From positions 124,001-188,000 of the forward strand of contig NZ_BMQF01000018.1 of NCBI RefSeq assembly GCF_014647975.1: a stretch of DNA of 64,000 nucleotides, given 5' to 3'. Positions within the stretch are counted from its first letter, which is position 1; each line of letters begins with the position of its first letter. The notes under the pieces are model-generated. The model saw nothing but the letters and a program-made list of their open reading frames with translations. It was not told where the DNA came from and did no database searches. Both the position numbers and the translations under genes were made by a program. Below, piece by piece: positions 44,922-53,398 of the stretch. Source of the DNA: Streptomyces fumigatiscleroticus (GTDB lineage: Bacteria > Actinomycetota > Actinomycetes > Streptomycetales > Streptomycetaceae).

Positions 44922-44964
44922 GTCAACCTACGTTGACACCCCGGACCCGTCAACCGTGGTTGAC
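44922..44964 (-). promoter_or_regulatory. Promoter covered by two perfect operators (HTH/Clp-N module)
   Basis: GTCAAC-N4-GTTGAC is present twice, at 44922-44937 and 44949-44964, centres 27 bp apart. On the minus strand, TTGACG (44953-44948) lies inside the distal palindrome and TAGGTT (44930-44925) inside the proximal one, with a 17-base spacer. That is a canonical -35/-10 pair with each element inside one operator. The start point would fall at about 44918, on the ATG of the HTH gene. Confidence 0.78.
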
Positions 44965-45057
44965 ACAATCTCCGCGCCGACAAACGACAGCGGCGGGTCC
45001 GAAGCTCCGGGCTCCGGACCCGCCGCACGGGCGTGAAGAGACGTGAGGAGAGGTGCC

Positions 45058-46023
45058 TCAGGACGCGGTGAGCACGATCTTCCCGAACTGGCCGCCGGAC
45101 TCCATCCGCTCGAAGCCCTCGCGGGCCCGGTCCAGCGGAAGCACCTCGTCGATGACGGGCCGGACACCGGTGGCGGCGCAGAAGGAGAGCAGGTCCTCCA
45201 GTTCGTCCTTGGTCCCCATGGTGGAGCCCACGACCTTCAGCTCCAGGAAGAAGATGCGGGTCAGCTCCGCGTGCGAGGGCCGGTCGCCGCTGGTGGCGCC
45301 GGAGATGACGAGCGTGCCGCCGGGGCGCAGGGACTTGATCGAGTGCGACCAGGTGGCGGCCCCGACGGTCTCCAGGACGGCGTCCACCCGCTGCGGCAGC
45401 CGCGCGCCCGGCTCCAGCGCCTCCACGGCCCCCAGCTCCACGGCCCGCTTCCGCTTGGCCTCGTCCCGGCTGGTGGCGAAGACCCGCAGCCCCGCCGCCC
45501 GGCCGAGCACGATCGCGGCCGTGGCCACACCGCCGCCGGCCCCCTGGACCAGGACGGAGTCACCGGGACGCACCCCGGCGTTGGTGAAGAGCATGCGGTA
45601 CGCCGTCAGCCAGGCCGTGGGCAGACAGGCCGCCTCCTCGAAGGAGAGCTCCTTGGGCTTGGGCAGGACGTTCCACGTCGGTACGGCGACCCGCTCGGCG
45701 AACGTGCCCTGATAGCGCTCGGTGAGGATGGAGCGGGGCTCCTTCGGGCCGACGCCGTGACCGCTCTGGCCGATGACGGAGTGCAGGACGACCTCGTTGC
45801 CGTCCTCGTCGACACCGGCGGCGTCACAGCCGAGGATCATCGGCAGCCGGTCCTCCGGGAGGCCGACACCGCGCAGGGACCACAGGTCGTGATGGTTGAG
45901 GGAGGCGGCCCTGACGTCGACGACACTCCAGCCGGGCCGGGCCTCGGGGGCCGGGCGCTCCCCCAACTCCAGGCCGGCCAGCGGCTGGTCGCGGTCGATT
46001 CGGGCGGCGTAGACAGCGAACAT
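45058..46023 (-). CDS. Zinc-type/quinone oxidoreductase (MDR superfamily)
   Basis: Protein of 321 residues. The GroES-like domain (VVDVRAASLNHHDLWSLRG, PMILGCDAAGVDEDGNEV) and the nucleotide-binding motif VLVQGAGGGVATAAIVLGRAAGLRVFATSRDEAKR place it among NAD(P)H-dependent MDR enzymes. The zinc-binding Cys cluster is missing, so it is more likely a quinone-reductase-like member. The start ATG 46023 is preferred; upstream in-frame starts to 46080 add only a short extension. It lies downstream of malic enzyme, separated by that gene's terminator. Confidence 0.9.
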   Translation of the reverse strand: MFAVYAARIDRDQPLAGLELGERPAPEARPGWSVVDVRAASLNHHDLWSLRGVGLPEDRLPMILGCDAAGVDEDGNEVVLHSVIGQSGHGVGPKEPRSILTERYQGTFAERVAVPTWNVLPKPKELSFEEAACLPTAWLTAYRMLFTNAGVRPGDSVLVQGAGGGVATAAIVLGRAAGLRVFATSRDEAKRKRAVELGAVEALEPGARLPQRVDAVLETVGAATWSHSIKSLRPGGTLVISGATSGDRPSHAELTRIFFLELKVVGSTMGTKDELEDLLSFCAATGVRPVIDEVLPLDRAREGFERMESGGQFGKIVLTAS

Positions 46024-46097
46024 GACCTTGACGATAGGGTCCGCGTCCGGCATCCGGAACCGTACGGCCCTGTGACACACGCCCTCTTGTCAGACAC

Positions 46098-46125
46098 GGC
46101 CCCGCCGCTCGCGCGCGGCGGGGCC
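46098..46125 (-). terminator. Terminator after malic enzyme
   Basis: GGCCCCGCCGC at 46098-46108 and GCGGCGGGGCC at 46115-46125 form an 11-bp perfect stem with a 6-base loop (TCGCGC), 10 bases beyond the malic enzyme stop (46136) in its direction of transcription. Confidence 0.85.
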
Positions 46126-46135
46126 GGCCGGGTGG

Positions 46136-47359
46136 TCACCGGCGGGCGACGCCCTCCGCCCGGGCCGCCGCGGCGACGGCCGCGGTGACCGCGGGAGCGA
46201 CCCGCTCGTCGAAGGGGGACGGGATGACGTAGTCCGCCGCGAGGTCGTCGCCGACGACCGAGGCCAGCGCCTCCGCCGCGGCGATCTTCATGCCCTCGGT
46301 GATCCGGGAGGCCCGCACCTGGAGCGCCCCCGCGAAGATCCCGGGGAACGCCAGCACGTTGTTGATCTGGTTGGGGAAGTCCGACCGCCCCGTGGCCACG
46401 ACCGCCGCGTACTTGTGCGCGACGTCCGGGTGCACCTCGGGGTTGGGGTTGGCCATGGCGAACACGAAGGCGCCCTCGGCCATCGAGGCCACCGCCGGCT
46501 CCGGCACCGTACCGCCGGAGACGCCGATGAAGACGTCGGCGCCCTGAAGGGCCGCCTCCAGCGAACCGGAGATGCCCGCCCTGTTCGTGAACTCGGTCAG
46601 CTCCCGCTTGACCGGCGTCAGGTCCTCCCGGTCGGCCGACACGATGCCCTTGCGGTCGGCCACCGCGACGTCCCCGATCCCGGCCTCCACCAGCATCCTG
46701 GCGATGGCGACCCCGGCCGCGCCCGCACCCGAGATCACCGCCCGCAGCTCGCCGAGCGCCCGTCCGCTCAGCCGCGCCGCGTTGCGCAGCGCCGCCAGCG
46801 TCACGACCGCCGTGCCGTGCTGGTCGTCGTGGAAGACCGGGATGTCCAGCCGCTCCTGGAGCCTGCGCTCGATCTCGAAGCAGCGCGGCGCCGAGATGTC
46901 CTCCAGGTTCACCCCGCCGAAGGAGGGCGCGAGCCGGACCACGGTGTCGACGATCTCGTCCACGTCCGTGCAGTCCAGGGCGATCGGCACCGCGTCGACG
47001 CCGCCGAACTGCTTGAAGAGGATCGCCTTCCCCTCCATGACCGGAAGGGAGGCCTGGGGGCCGATGTCCCCGAGCCCGAGCACCGCCGTACCGTCCGTGA
47101 CGACGGCGACGACCGACGACTTCCAGGTGTAGTCGTGCACGAGTTCCGGCTGCTCGGCGATCGCGCTGCACACCTTCGCGACACCGGGCGTGTAAGCCAG
47201 GGACAGGTCGTCCTTGTCGCGGACCGGCACCGTGGCCTGAACGGCCATCTTGCCGCCGCGGTGCAGCGCGAACGCGGGATCGAAGGAATCGAGGGGCTCG
47301 GCCCCGCCGTCCTGCCCGGTACTGCTGTCGCTGCGAGGATTGACGATCTCCGCTGCCAC
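46136..47359 (-). CDS. Malic enzyme (probably NADP-dependent)
   Basis: Protein of 407 residues, the short bacterial type without a fused phosphotransacetylase. Motifs: SLAYTPGVAKVC, GDIGPQASLPVMEGKAILFKQFGGVDA, PVFHDDQHGTA with the catalytic Asp pair, and the dinucleotide-binding ISGAGAAGVAIARML. It decarboxylates malate to pyruvate. By synteny (from memory) it corresponds to S. coelicolor SCO5261, reported as NADP-specific and linked to lipid supply. The cofactor cannot be decided from sequence by eye. GTG at 47359 has GGGGT 9 bases upstream. Confidence 0.93.
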   Translation of the reverse strand: MAAEIVNPRSDSSTGQDGGAEPLDSFDPAFALHRGGKMAVQATVPVRDKDDLSLAYTPGVAKVCSAIAEQPELVHDYTWKSSVVAVVTDGTAVLGLGDIGPQASLPVMEGKAILFKQFGGVDAVPIALDCTDVDEIVDTVVRLAPSFGGVNLEDISAPRCFEIERRLQERLDIPVFHDDQHGTAVVTLAALRNAARLSGRALGELRAVISGAGAAGVAIARMLVEAGIGDVAVADRKGIVSADREDLTPVKRELTEFTNRAGISGSLEAALQGADVFIGVSGGTVPEPAVASMAEGAFVFAMANPNPEVHPDVAHKYAAVVATGRSDFPNQINNVLAFPGIFAGALQVRASRITEGMKIAAAEALASVVGDDLAADYVIPSPFDERVAPAVTAAVAAAARAEGVARR

Positions 47360-47965
47360 TTGTTTTTACCCCTTAAGTATTCATGGTTTGAGGGTGGCCA
47401 CTCCTGGTGAGGGGTGGGCGGGCACCGTGCACGGCCCTGCTGGTCGATGCGTCGGGCACGAACACGACGGGCGCGCCGCACACGCGCCCTGAGCCCCGGA
47501 TGAGGGGTGTAAAGAACTTTCTTACCGGACGGAGCGCCCTCGCGACGAGTCCATAAGCGCAAGGTCACATGACGGCCCACGCGACCTTCGGGCCGGTGAC
47601 ATGACTCATAGCGCGATATCTGGACAACTCCTCGACAACGTCTTGACGGGTGCCCGAGTGGCCGCCCGGATCAAGGGTTGACCGTCCGCATCCTGAGATA
47701 TACCGAAGATCTTCCGGCGGGGAAAGCGGTTTGCCGCAAAGGTTCGGTCGCGATGTACCGGCCTGGTGCGGTTCGGGGGTGACCCGTTATCCGATTTTGA
47801 CATGACCGTCGTCCTGAATGGCGCGGTCCAAATGGCAAGATGCCGTAATCACACGAGGTCGCGACCGCTCGAAGGCGCGTGTTCTCGTCGACCACGACAC
47901 CTGCCGAACCGTCGCCAGGCGTCCGCTACATCGGCAACTCCACCCATCCGCCGGAGGAACCCACC
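47360..47965. other. 606-bp divergent intergenic region between malic enzyme and the ABC importer
   Basis: No gene is supported; short frames in both directions lack ribosome sites. Visible elements: near-identical GGTCACATGAC (47563-47573) and GGTGACATGAC (47595-47605) direct repeats flanking a GGCCC/GGGCC hairpin (47574-47578 with 47590-47594). -35-like TTGACG, TTGACC and TTGACA occur near 47643, 47678 and 47797. The size suggests long leaders or several promoters on each side. Confidence 0.6.
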
Positions 47966-48925
47966 ATGACCGCACGCTCCACCCGCCGTCCGACCGCCGC
48001 GCACTCCCGGCTAGCTGCGGTCGGTGCCCTCGCGGTCGCCGGCGCTCTGCTGCTCACCGGCTGCGGTGACCAGACGCAGGACAACGGTTCGGACGACAGC
48101 ACCGCGACGAAGAGCTCGGCCCCGCTCGCCGGCAAGCTGCCCCAGTCGATCCGTGACAAGGGCGTCATCAAGGTCGGATCCGACATCGCGTACGCGCCGG
48201 TGGAGTTCAAGGACGGCTCCGGCAAGACGGTCGGCATCGACCCGGACCTCGCGGCCGCCCTGGGCGAGCAGCTGGGTGTGACGTTCGAGTTCGAGAACGG
48301 CACCTTCGACACCCTGCTCACGGGCCTGCGTTCCAAGCGCTACGACATCGCCATGTCCGCGATGACCGACACCAAGGACCGCCAGGAGGGCATCGACTCC
48401 GACACCGGCAAGAAGGTCGGTGAGGGCGTCGACTTCGTGGACTACTTCACCGCCGGTGTCTCGATCTACACCAAGAAGGGCGACGACCAGGGGATCAAGA
48501 CCTGGTCCGACCTGTGCGGCAAGAAGATCGTGGTGCAGCGCGGCACGGTCTCCGAGGACCTCGCCAAGGCCGAGGCCAAGAAGTGTCCGAGCGGCAAGAA
48601 GCTGTCGATCGAGGCCTTCGACAACGACCAGCAGGCCCAGACCCGCCTCCGCGCGGGCGGCGCCAACGCCGGTTCCTCCGACTTCCCGGTCGCCGCGTAC
48701 GCCGTGCAGACCTCCGGCGGCGGCAAGGACTTCGAGCTGGTCGGCGAGCAGGTGGAGGCCGCCCCGTACGGCATCGCGGTCGCCAAGGACAACACCCAGC
48801 TGCGGGACGCCCTCAAGGCCGCCCTGGACGCGATCATCAAGAGCGGCGAGTACGGGAAGGTCCTGGAGAAGTGGGGCGTCACGGACGGCGCCGTCGAGGC
48901 AGCCACCCTCAACGGCGGCAAGTGA
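47966..48925 (+). CDS. Solute-binding lipoprotein of a polar amino acid ABC importer
   Basis: Protein of 319 residues. Signal peptide with lipobox LLTGC (Cys33), a short Ser/Asp linker, then the type 3 periplasmic-binding fold: KGVIKVGSDIAYAPVEFKD, GTFDTLLTGLRSKRYDIAMSAMTDTKDRQ, VDFVDYF, GKKIVVQRGTVSEDLAKAE and YGIAVAKDNTQLRDALKAALDAII. It is the extracellular receptor for an amino acid, probably glutamate or glutamine-like. ATG at 47966 follows CGGAGG. Permease and ATPase genes follow on the same strand. Confidence 0.93.
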   Translation: MTARSTRRPTAAHSRLAAVGALAVAGALLLTGCGDQTQDNGSDDSTATKSSAPLAGKLPQSIRDKGVIKVGSDIAYAPVEFKDGSGKTVGIDPDLAAALGEQLGVTFEFENGTFDTLLTGLRSKRYDIAMSAMTDTKDRQEGIDSDTGKKVGEGVDFVDYFTAGVSIYTKKGDDQGIKTWSDLCGKKIVVQRGTVSEDLAKAEAKKCPSGKKLSIEAFDNDQQAQTRLRAGGANAGSSDFPVAAYAVQTSGGGKDFELVGEQVEAAPYGIAVAKDNTQLRDALKAALDAIIKSGEYGKVLEKWGVTDGAVEAATLNGGK

Positions 48926-48957
48926 CCGTGCCCGGCGGCCACTGAAAGGCAACTTCC

Positions 48958-49887
48958 GTGACTGTTGACATCGACAAGACGGCGGGCCCGGCCGGCCCGT
49001 CCCCGGCCGCTCCGGAGACGGTCAAGGCCATCCCGGTCCGGCACTACGGGCGGTACGTCTCCGCCGTCGTCGCCCTCGCCCTGCTGGCGGCGATCGTCTA
49101 CGCGTTCTCCCAGGGCAAGATCAACTGGGGCGCGATCCCGGACTACTTCTTCGACGGCCGGGTCTTCGGCGGCGTCGGCAAGACGCTCCTGCTGACCGTC
49201 CTCTCCATGGCGATCGGCATCGTCGGCGGCGTCCTGCTCGCCGTGATGCGGCTGTCGAAGAACCCGGTGACCTCCGCGATCGCCTGGTTCTACATCTGGT
49301 TCTTCCGCGGCACGCCGGTCCTGGTGCAGCTGGTGGTCTGGTTCAACCTGGGCCTGGTCTTCGAGTACATCAACCTCGGCCCCGTCTACCGCGACGAGTG
49401 GTCCGACTTCATGACGCCGTTCCTGACGGCGCTGCTGGGCCTGGGTCTGAACGAGGCCGCGTACATGGCGGAGATCTGCCGGGCCGGTCTGCTCTCGGTC
49501 GACGAGGGCCAGACCGAGGCGGCGCACGCCCTGGGCATGAGCCACGCCAGGACGCTGCGCCGGATCGTGATCCCGCAGGCGATGCGCGTGATCGTGCCGC
49601 CGACGGGCAACGAGGTCATCAACATGCTGAAGACGACCTCGCTGGTCTCGGTCGTCCAGTACTCCGAGCTCTTCCGCGTCGCCCAGGACATCGGCCAGAC
49701 CTCCGGTGCCCCGGCCGAGATGCTCTTCCTGGCCGCGGCCTGGTACCTGCTGCTGACCTCGGTCTTCAGCGTCGGCCAGTACTACCTGGAGCGCTACTAC
49801 GCCCGCGGCTCCACGCGCCAGCTGCCGCCGACCCCGTGGCAGAAGGTCAAGGCGAACGTGCTCTCCCTGTCCACCCGGAGGCGTTGA
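48958..49887 (+). CDS. Amino acid ABC transporter permease
   Basis: Protein of 309 residues. It has a polar N-terminal extension (about 40 residues) before the first of the membrane helices. The conserved cytoplasmic loop is EAAHALGMSHARTLRRIVIPQAMRVIVPP, the EAA motif for contact with the ATPase, and GTPVLVQLVVWF is the HisM/GlnP-type signature. GTG at 48958 follows AAAGGC. The single permease probably acts as a homodimer. The ATPase gene starts 4 bases after its stop. Confidence 0.95.
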   Translation: MTVDIDKTAGPAGPSPAAPETVKAIPVRHYGRYVSAVVALALLAAIVYAFSQGKINWGAIPDYFFDGRVFGGVGKTLLLTVLSMAIGIVGGVLLAVMRLSKNPVTSAIAWFYIWFFRGTPVLVQLVVWFNLGLVFEYINLGPVYRDEWSDFMTPFLTALLGLGLNEAAYMAEICRAGLLSVDEGQTEAAHALGMSHARTLRRIVIPQAMRVIVPPTGNEVINMLKTTSLVSVVQYSELFRVAQDIGQTSGAPAEMLFLAAAWYLLLTSVFSVGQYYLERYYARGSTRQLPPTPWQKVKANVLSLSTRRR

Positions 49888-49891
49888 TCCC

Positions 49892-50656
49892 ATGAGTACG
49901 GCAATGGTCAAGGCCGAGGGCGTGCACAAGTCCTTCGGTCCCGTCGAGGTCCTCAAGGGCATCGACCTGGAGGTCAGGTCCGGCGAGGTGTTCTGCCTCA
50001 TCGGCCCCTCCGGCTCCGGCAAGTCCACCTTCCTGAGGTGTATCAACCACCTCGAGAAGATCAACGCCGGGCGTCTGTACGTCGACGGGGAGCTGGTCGG
50101 CTACCGCCAGAAGGGCGACAGGCTCTACGAGCTCAAGGACAGCGAGGTCGCCCTCAAGCGCCGGGACATCGGCATGGTCTTCCAGCGCTTCAACCTCTTC
50201 CCGCACATGACGGCGGTGGAGAACGTCATGGAGGCGCCGGTCCAGGTCAAGGGCGTGAGCAAGGGGCAGGCGCGGGAGCGCGCGATGCAGCTCCTGGAGC
50301 GCGTGGGCCTGGCCGACAAGGCCGGCAACTATCCCTCGCAGCTCTCCGGCGGCCAGCAGCAGCGCGTGGCGATCGCCCGCGCCCTGGCCATGGACCCGAA
50401 GCTGATGCTGTTCGACGAGCCGACCTCGGCCCTCGACCCGGAGCTGGTCGGCGACGTCCTCGACGTCATGCGGGACCTGGCCGAGTCCGGGATGACGATG
50501 GTCGTCGTCACCCACGAGATGGGCTTCGCCCGCGAGGTCGGCGACAGCCTGGTCTTCATGGACGGCGGCGTGGTCGTGGAGTCCGGCCACCCGCGGGAGG
50601 TCCTGACCAACCCGCGGCACGAACGGACGCAGTCCTTCCTGTCCAAGGTGCTCTGA
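49892..50656 (+). CDS. Amino acid ABC transporter ATPase
   Basis: Protein of 254 residues. Walker A GPSGSGKST, Q-loop MVFQRFNLFPHMT, signature LSGGQQQRVAIARAL, Walker B LMLFDEPTSALD, and H-loop VVVTHEMGFARE are all intact. The DRLYELKDSEVALKRR insertion before the Q-loop is typical of GlnQ/HisP relatives. It powers uptake through the preceding permease and ends at a very strong bidirectional terminator. Confidence 0.97.
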   Translation: MSTAMVKAEGVHKSFGPVEVLKGIDLEVRSGEVFCLIGPSGSGKSTFLRCINHLEKINAGRLYVDGELVGYRQKGDRLYELKDSEVALKRRDIGMVFQRFNLFPHMTAVENVMEAPVQVKGVSKGQARERAMQLLERVGLADKAGNYPSQLSGGQQQRVAIARALAMDPKLMLFDEPTSALDPELVGDVLDVMRDLAESGMTMVVVTHEMGFAREVGDSLVFMDGGVVVESGHPREVLTNPRHERTQSFLSKVL

Positions 50657-50665
50657 CCACCGGGC

Positions 50666-50708
50666 GCGGCGAGGGGCGGTACGGGGCTCCCGTACCGCCC
50701 CTCGCCGC
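50666..50708. terminator. Bidirectional terminator with a 20-bp stem
   Basis: The left arm at 50666-50685 (begins GCGGCGAGG, ends GTACGGG) and the right arm at 50689-50708 (begins CCCGTAC, ends CTCGCCGC) are perfect complements over 20 bp with a 3-base loop (GCT). The hairpin lies between the ABC ATPase stop (50656) and the convergent methyltransferase stop (50716). Confidence 0.92.
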
Positions 50709-50715
50709 ACGCGCG

Positions 50716-51486
50716 CTACTTCAGCGCCAGCAGCAGGGTGTCCGAGGGCGAGCACCACACCGGCCGTGCCTCGGCGAACCCTTTCTCGCGCAGCACGCGC
50801 GCGTGCCATGCGGGGGACGGCATGTCGCCGTCGGCGTGCTCGCCGTAGATCTCGAAGCGGCGGGCCGTCGGCCGGGCCAGCACCGGGTCCGCGGCCGCCA
50901 GCCGCCACCACTCGGCCCAGTCCGGGGCGCCGTCGCGCCTGGCCCGGTCCATCCGGGCGTGCCGCTGCGCGCGCTCCGCCGCGTTGATCCGGGGCGTCGT
51001 CTCGTCGATCATGTGGTCCGCGTTCATGAAGACACCGCCGTCACGGACCAGCTCCGCGATCCGGCCGTAGAGAGCCGCGAGGGGTTCGCTGTGCAGCCAG
51101 TGCAGGGCCGTGGCGGTCAGTACGGCGTCGTAGGTGTCGTGGGGCAGTTTCGCCGGCCAGCCGGGGTCCTTGAGGTCGGCGGTGACGAGGGTGACCCGCC
51201 CGTCGCCCGCGAAGGTGCCCTCGGCGATGGCGAGCAGCGCGGGGTCGAGGTCGACGCCGGTGCTGGTGGCCTCGGGGAACCGGGCGAGCAGCCGCGCGGT
51301 GATGCTGCCCGTGCCGCAGGCGAGGTCGAGCACGCGCGGGGCGGTGCCGACCAGGGCCTCGACCATGTCCAGCATGATCCGGAAGCGTTCCTCGCGGTCC
51401 GGCATGTACCACTCCTGCTGCCGGTCCCAGCTCTCCTGCCAGGCCTGCCAGTCGGCACCGGCCGTGGTGATGTCCGCGTCCGTCAT
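50716..51486 (-). CDS. SAM-dependent methyltransferase
   Basis: Protein of 256 residues. Class I Rossmann fold: motif I VLDLACGTGSITARLL, then STGVDLDPALLAIAEG, VTADLKD and YDAVLTATALHWLH. It is followed by GGVFMNADHM and a C-terminal cap that differs from generic methyltransferases. The acceptor is not evident. ATG at 51486 has GGAGGGG 6-9 bases upstream. Divergent from the CGNR zinc-finger gene. Confidence 0.9.
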   Translation of the reverse strand: MTDADITTAGADWQAWQESWDRQQEWYMPDREERFRIMLDMVEALVGTAPRVLDLACGTGSITARLLARFPEATSTGVDLDPALLAIAEGTFAGDGRVTLVTADLKDPGWPAKLPHDTYDAVLTATALHWLHSEPLAALYGRIAELVRDGGVFMNADHMIDETTPRINAAERAQRHARMDRARRDGAPDWAEWWRLAAADPVLARPTARRFEIYGEHADGDMPSPAWHARVLREKGFAEARPVWCSPSDTLLLALK

Positions 51487-51586
51487 CGAGCCCCTCCTCC
51501 ACACGCGCCGCGTAATACCCTGGAACGACGATCAGCTGTTACCCGACCGCAGGCACGACCCTAGAGCCCCTCGGTAAGGACTACAA

Positions 51587-52216
51587 GTGGAACTGGCCTA
51601 TTACTCGGATTACGCCGTACGTCTCGTCAACACCGAGGAGCCGTCCCGGGGCAAGGACTCCCTGACCTCCATCGAGGCCGTCCGCGACCTCTTCGGCGCC
51701 AACGCCTCGGCGGCCCGGCGCGCCACCGAGGCGGACGTGACCCGCTTCCGGTCGGTCCGGGCCCGGCTGCGGGCGGTCTTCGAAGCGGCGGACGGCGGCG
51801 ACGAGACACTCGCGGTGGACCTGCTGAACTCCCTGCTGCTGGAGTTTCCGGTGAGCCCGCAGATCTCCGGGCACGACCACCGGGACGACGACGACCGCCC
51901 ACTGTGGCACATGCATCTCGCGGACCACCCGTCGAACGCGACTGCGGGCTACGCGGCCATCGCGGCGATGGGCCTGGCCTTCCACCTCACCGAGTACGGC
52001 GTGGACCGTCTCGGCCTGTGCGAGGCGGCGCCCTGCCGCAACGCCTACCTGGACACCTCCACCAACCGCTCCCGGCGCTACTGCTCCGACCGCTGCGCCA
52101 CCCGCGCCAACGTGGCGGCCTACCGGGCCCGCAAACGCCTGGAGGCGGACCGGTCGGCCAGCACCGGCCTGACGGCCGACAGCGCCCAGCGCAGCAGCGC
52201 CAGCGGCGAGCGCTGA
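51587..52216 (+). CDS. CGNR/ABATE-domain zinc-finger regulator
   Basis: Protein of 209 residues. The N-terminal ABATE-type domain (LAYYSDYAVRLVNTEEPSRGKDSL ... FRSVRARLRAVFEAADGGDET) is followed by a four-Cys zinc finger: GLCEAAPCRNAYLDTSTNRSRRYCSDRCATRANVAAYRARKR. The usual CGNR tetrapeptide region is replaced by ATRANV. The family is assigned to stress-responsive transcription. GTG at 51587. Its last 97 bases overlap the end of sodX on the opposite strand. Confidence 0.88.
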   Translation: MELAYYSDYAVRLVNTEEPSRGKDSLTSIEAVRDLFGANASAARRATEADVTRFRSVRARLRAVFEAADGGDETLAVDLLNSLLLEFPVSPQISGHDHRDDDDRPLWHMHLADHPSNATAGYAAIAAMGLAFHLTEYGVDRLGLCEAAPCRNAYLDTSTNRSRRYCSDRCATRANVAAYRARKRLEADRSASTGLTADSAQRSSASGER

Positions 52217-52554
52217 TCCGGCCTGCGCGGCCGGTAGCGGAAGCGGACCGTACCGAGCACCAGCTCCTCGGGGACGGTCCCGTAGTCGGTGCTGTCCCCG
52301 CCCGCCCAGGCGTTGTCCCCGAGCACCCACCAGCCGCCCTCACGGCGCTCCGCGGCCCGTTTGACCACGAGCAGGTCCTGCTGGAACGGATGGCGCAGCA
52401 CCACCACGTCACCGGGTTTGACCCGGGCCCCGTACTGCACCACGAGCCGGTCCCCGTGGTACAGCGTGGGCACCATGGACGGCCCGGTCACCTCGGCCGA
52501 CCCGAACGGCAGCAGCGCCCTCGGGCGCTCGCTCTCCTGCGACAGCTCCGGCAT
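52120..52554 (-). CDS. sodX: Nickel superoxide dismutase maturation protease
   Basis: Protein of 144 residues of the S24/S26 signal-peptidase type. It has the catalytic Ser in VTGPSMVPTLYHGDRL and the Lys in DLLVVKRAAE, followed by WWVLGDNAWAGGDSTDYG, the signal-peptidase GDNxxxxxDSR-like box. It removes the 14-residue leader of pro-SodN so that the N-terminal nickel hook can form. The start at 52554 is chosen because the protein then begins just before the catalytic segment; the frame continues upstream to 52806 through the promoter region, which is unlikely to be coding. Divergent from sodN. Confidence 0.88.
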   Translation of the reverse strand: MPELSQESERPRALLPFGSAEVTGPSMVPTLYHGDRLVVQYGARVKPGDVVVLRHPFQQDLLVVKRAAERREGGWWVLGDNAWAGGDSTDYGTVPEELVLGTVRFRYRPRRPDQRSPLALLRWALSAVRPVLADRSASRRLRAR

Positions 52555-52699
52555 CACCCGGCACCTCCCCGGTTCATCCTCCACCAGTCTCAGTCTCACC
52601 CCGGACTTTTGTCCTAAGCGCATGGGGGCACTCGCGAAAACCGGTCCTCCACGGAGTAATGTCCCCCCTGAGAAGACGATCACGAGGAAGGATTGCTTC

Positions 52700-53095
52700 A
52701 TGCTTTCCCGCCTGTTCGCCCCGAAGGTGAAGGTCAGCGCCCACTGCGACCTGCCTTGCGGCGTGTACGACCCGGCCCAGGCTCGCATTGAGGCGGAGTC
52801 TGTCAAGGCCGTTCAGGAAAAGATGGCCGGCAACGACGACCCGCACTTCCAGGCGCGCGCCACGGTCATCAAGGAGCAGCGCGCGGAGCTCGCCAAGCAC
52901 CACGTCTCCGTGCTGTGGAGCGACTACTTCAAGCCGCCGCACTTCGAGAAGTACCCGGAGCTGCACCAGCTGGTCAACGACACCCTGAAGGCCCTCTCGG
53001 CCGCCAAGGCGTCGACCGACCCGGCGACCGGCCAGAAGGCCCTGGACTACATCGCCCAGATCGACAAGATCTTCTGGGAGACCAAGAAGGCCTGA
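52700..53095 (+). CDS. sodN: Nickel-containing superoxide dismutase
   Basis: Protein of 131 residues. A 14-residue leader (MLSRLFAPKVKVSA) precedes HCDLPCGVY, the nickel hook in which His1, Cys2 and Cys6 of the processed protein bind nickel. The body is the helical bundle expected (RIEAESVKAVQEKM ... KPPHFEKYPELHQLVNDTLKAL). It detoxifies superoxide in the cytoplasm as a hexamer. ATG at 52700 follows GAGGAAGG. In S. coelicolor sodN is repressed by an sRNA from sodF when nickel is short; no such pairing was computed here. A hairpin follows at 53157. Confidence 0.98.
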   Translation: MLSRLFAPKVKVSAHCDLPCGVYDPAQARIEAESVKAVQEKMAGNDDPHFQARATVIKEQRAELAKHHVSVLWSDYFKPPHFEKYPELHQLVNDTLKALSAAKASTDPATGQKALDYIAQIDKIFWETKKA

Positions 53096-53156
53096 CGCTC
53101 CGTCAGCGCTCCGCGGACCGGCGATCGGTGCACCATCGCCAGCCGACGGACCACCC

Positions 53157-53190
53157 GAGGGGCCCGACCGCCGTGCCGGCCGGGCCCTTC
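53157..53190 (+). terminator. Terminator downstream of sodN; otherwise empty 53096-53398
   Basis: GAGGGGCCCG at 53157-53166 pairs with CGGGCCCTTC at 53181-53190 (10 bp with one G-T pair). The rest of the 303-bp gap to 53398 contains no gene I can support; the frame on the minus strand from 53304 crosses the terminator and the end of sodN. Confidence 0.7.
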
Positions 53191-53398
53191 GGCGTGAGCG
53201 TCAGTGGAACCGCGGGCCGGGGCGGTGCCCCGCTCCTCCAAGGCCTCCTCCATCCGGGCAAAGGCCCGGGAACCCGGGATTCCGGGTGCGGAGACGACGA
53301 CCACGGCGACGGTGACGCCGGGACCGACGGCGAGCCGGAGGCACGAAGTGCGGCACGATCCCGGTTGGCCCTGAGGGGGCTGCGGCCGCGCCCGGCCG

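Noticed and set aside
53047..53304. 85-residue minus-strand frame downstream of sodN
   Set aside because: It crosses the sodN coding end and the terminator stem; composition is that of an antisense shadow.
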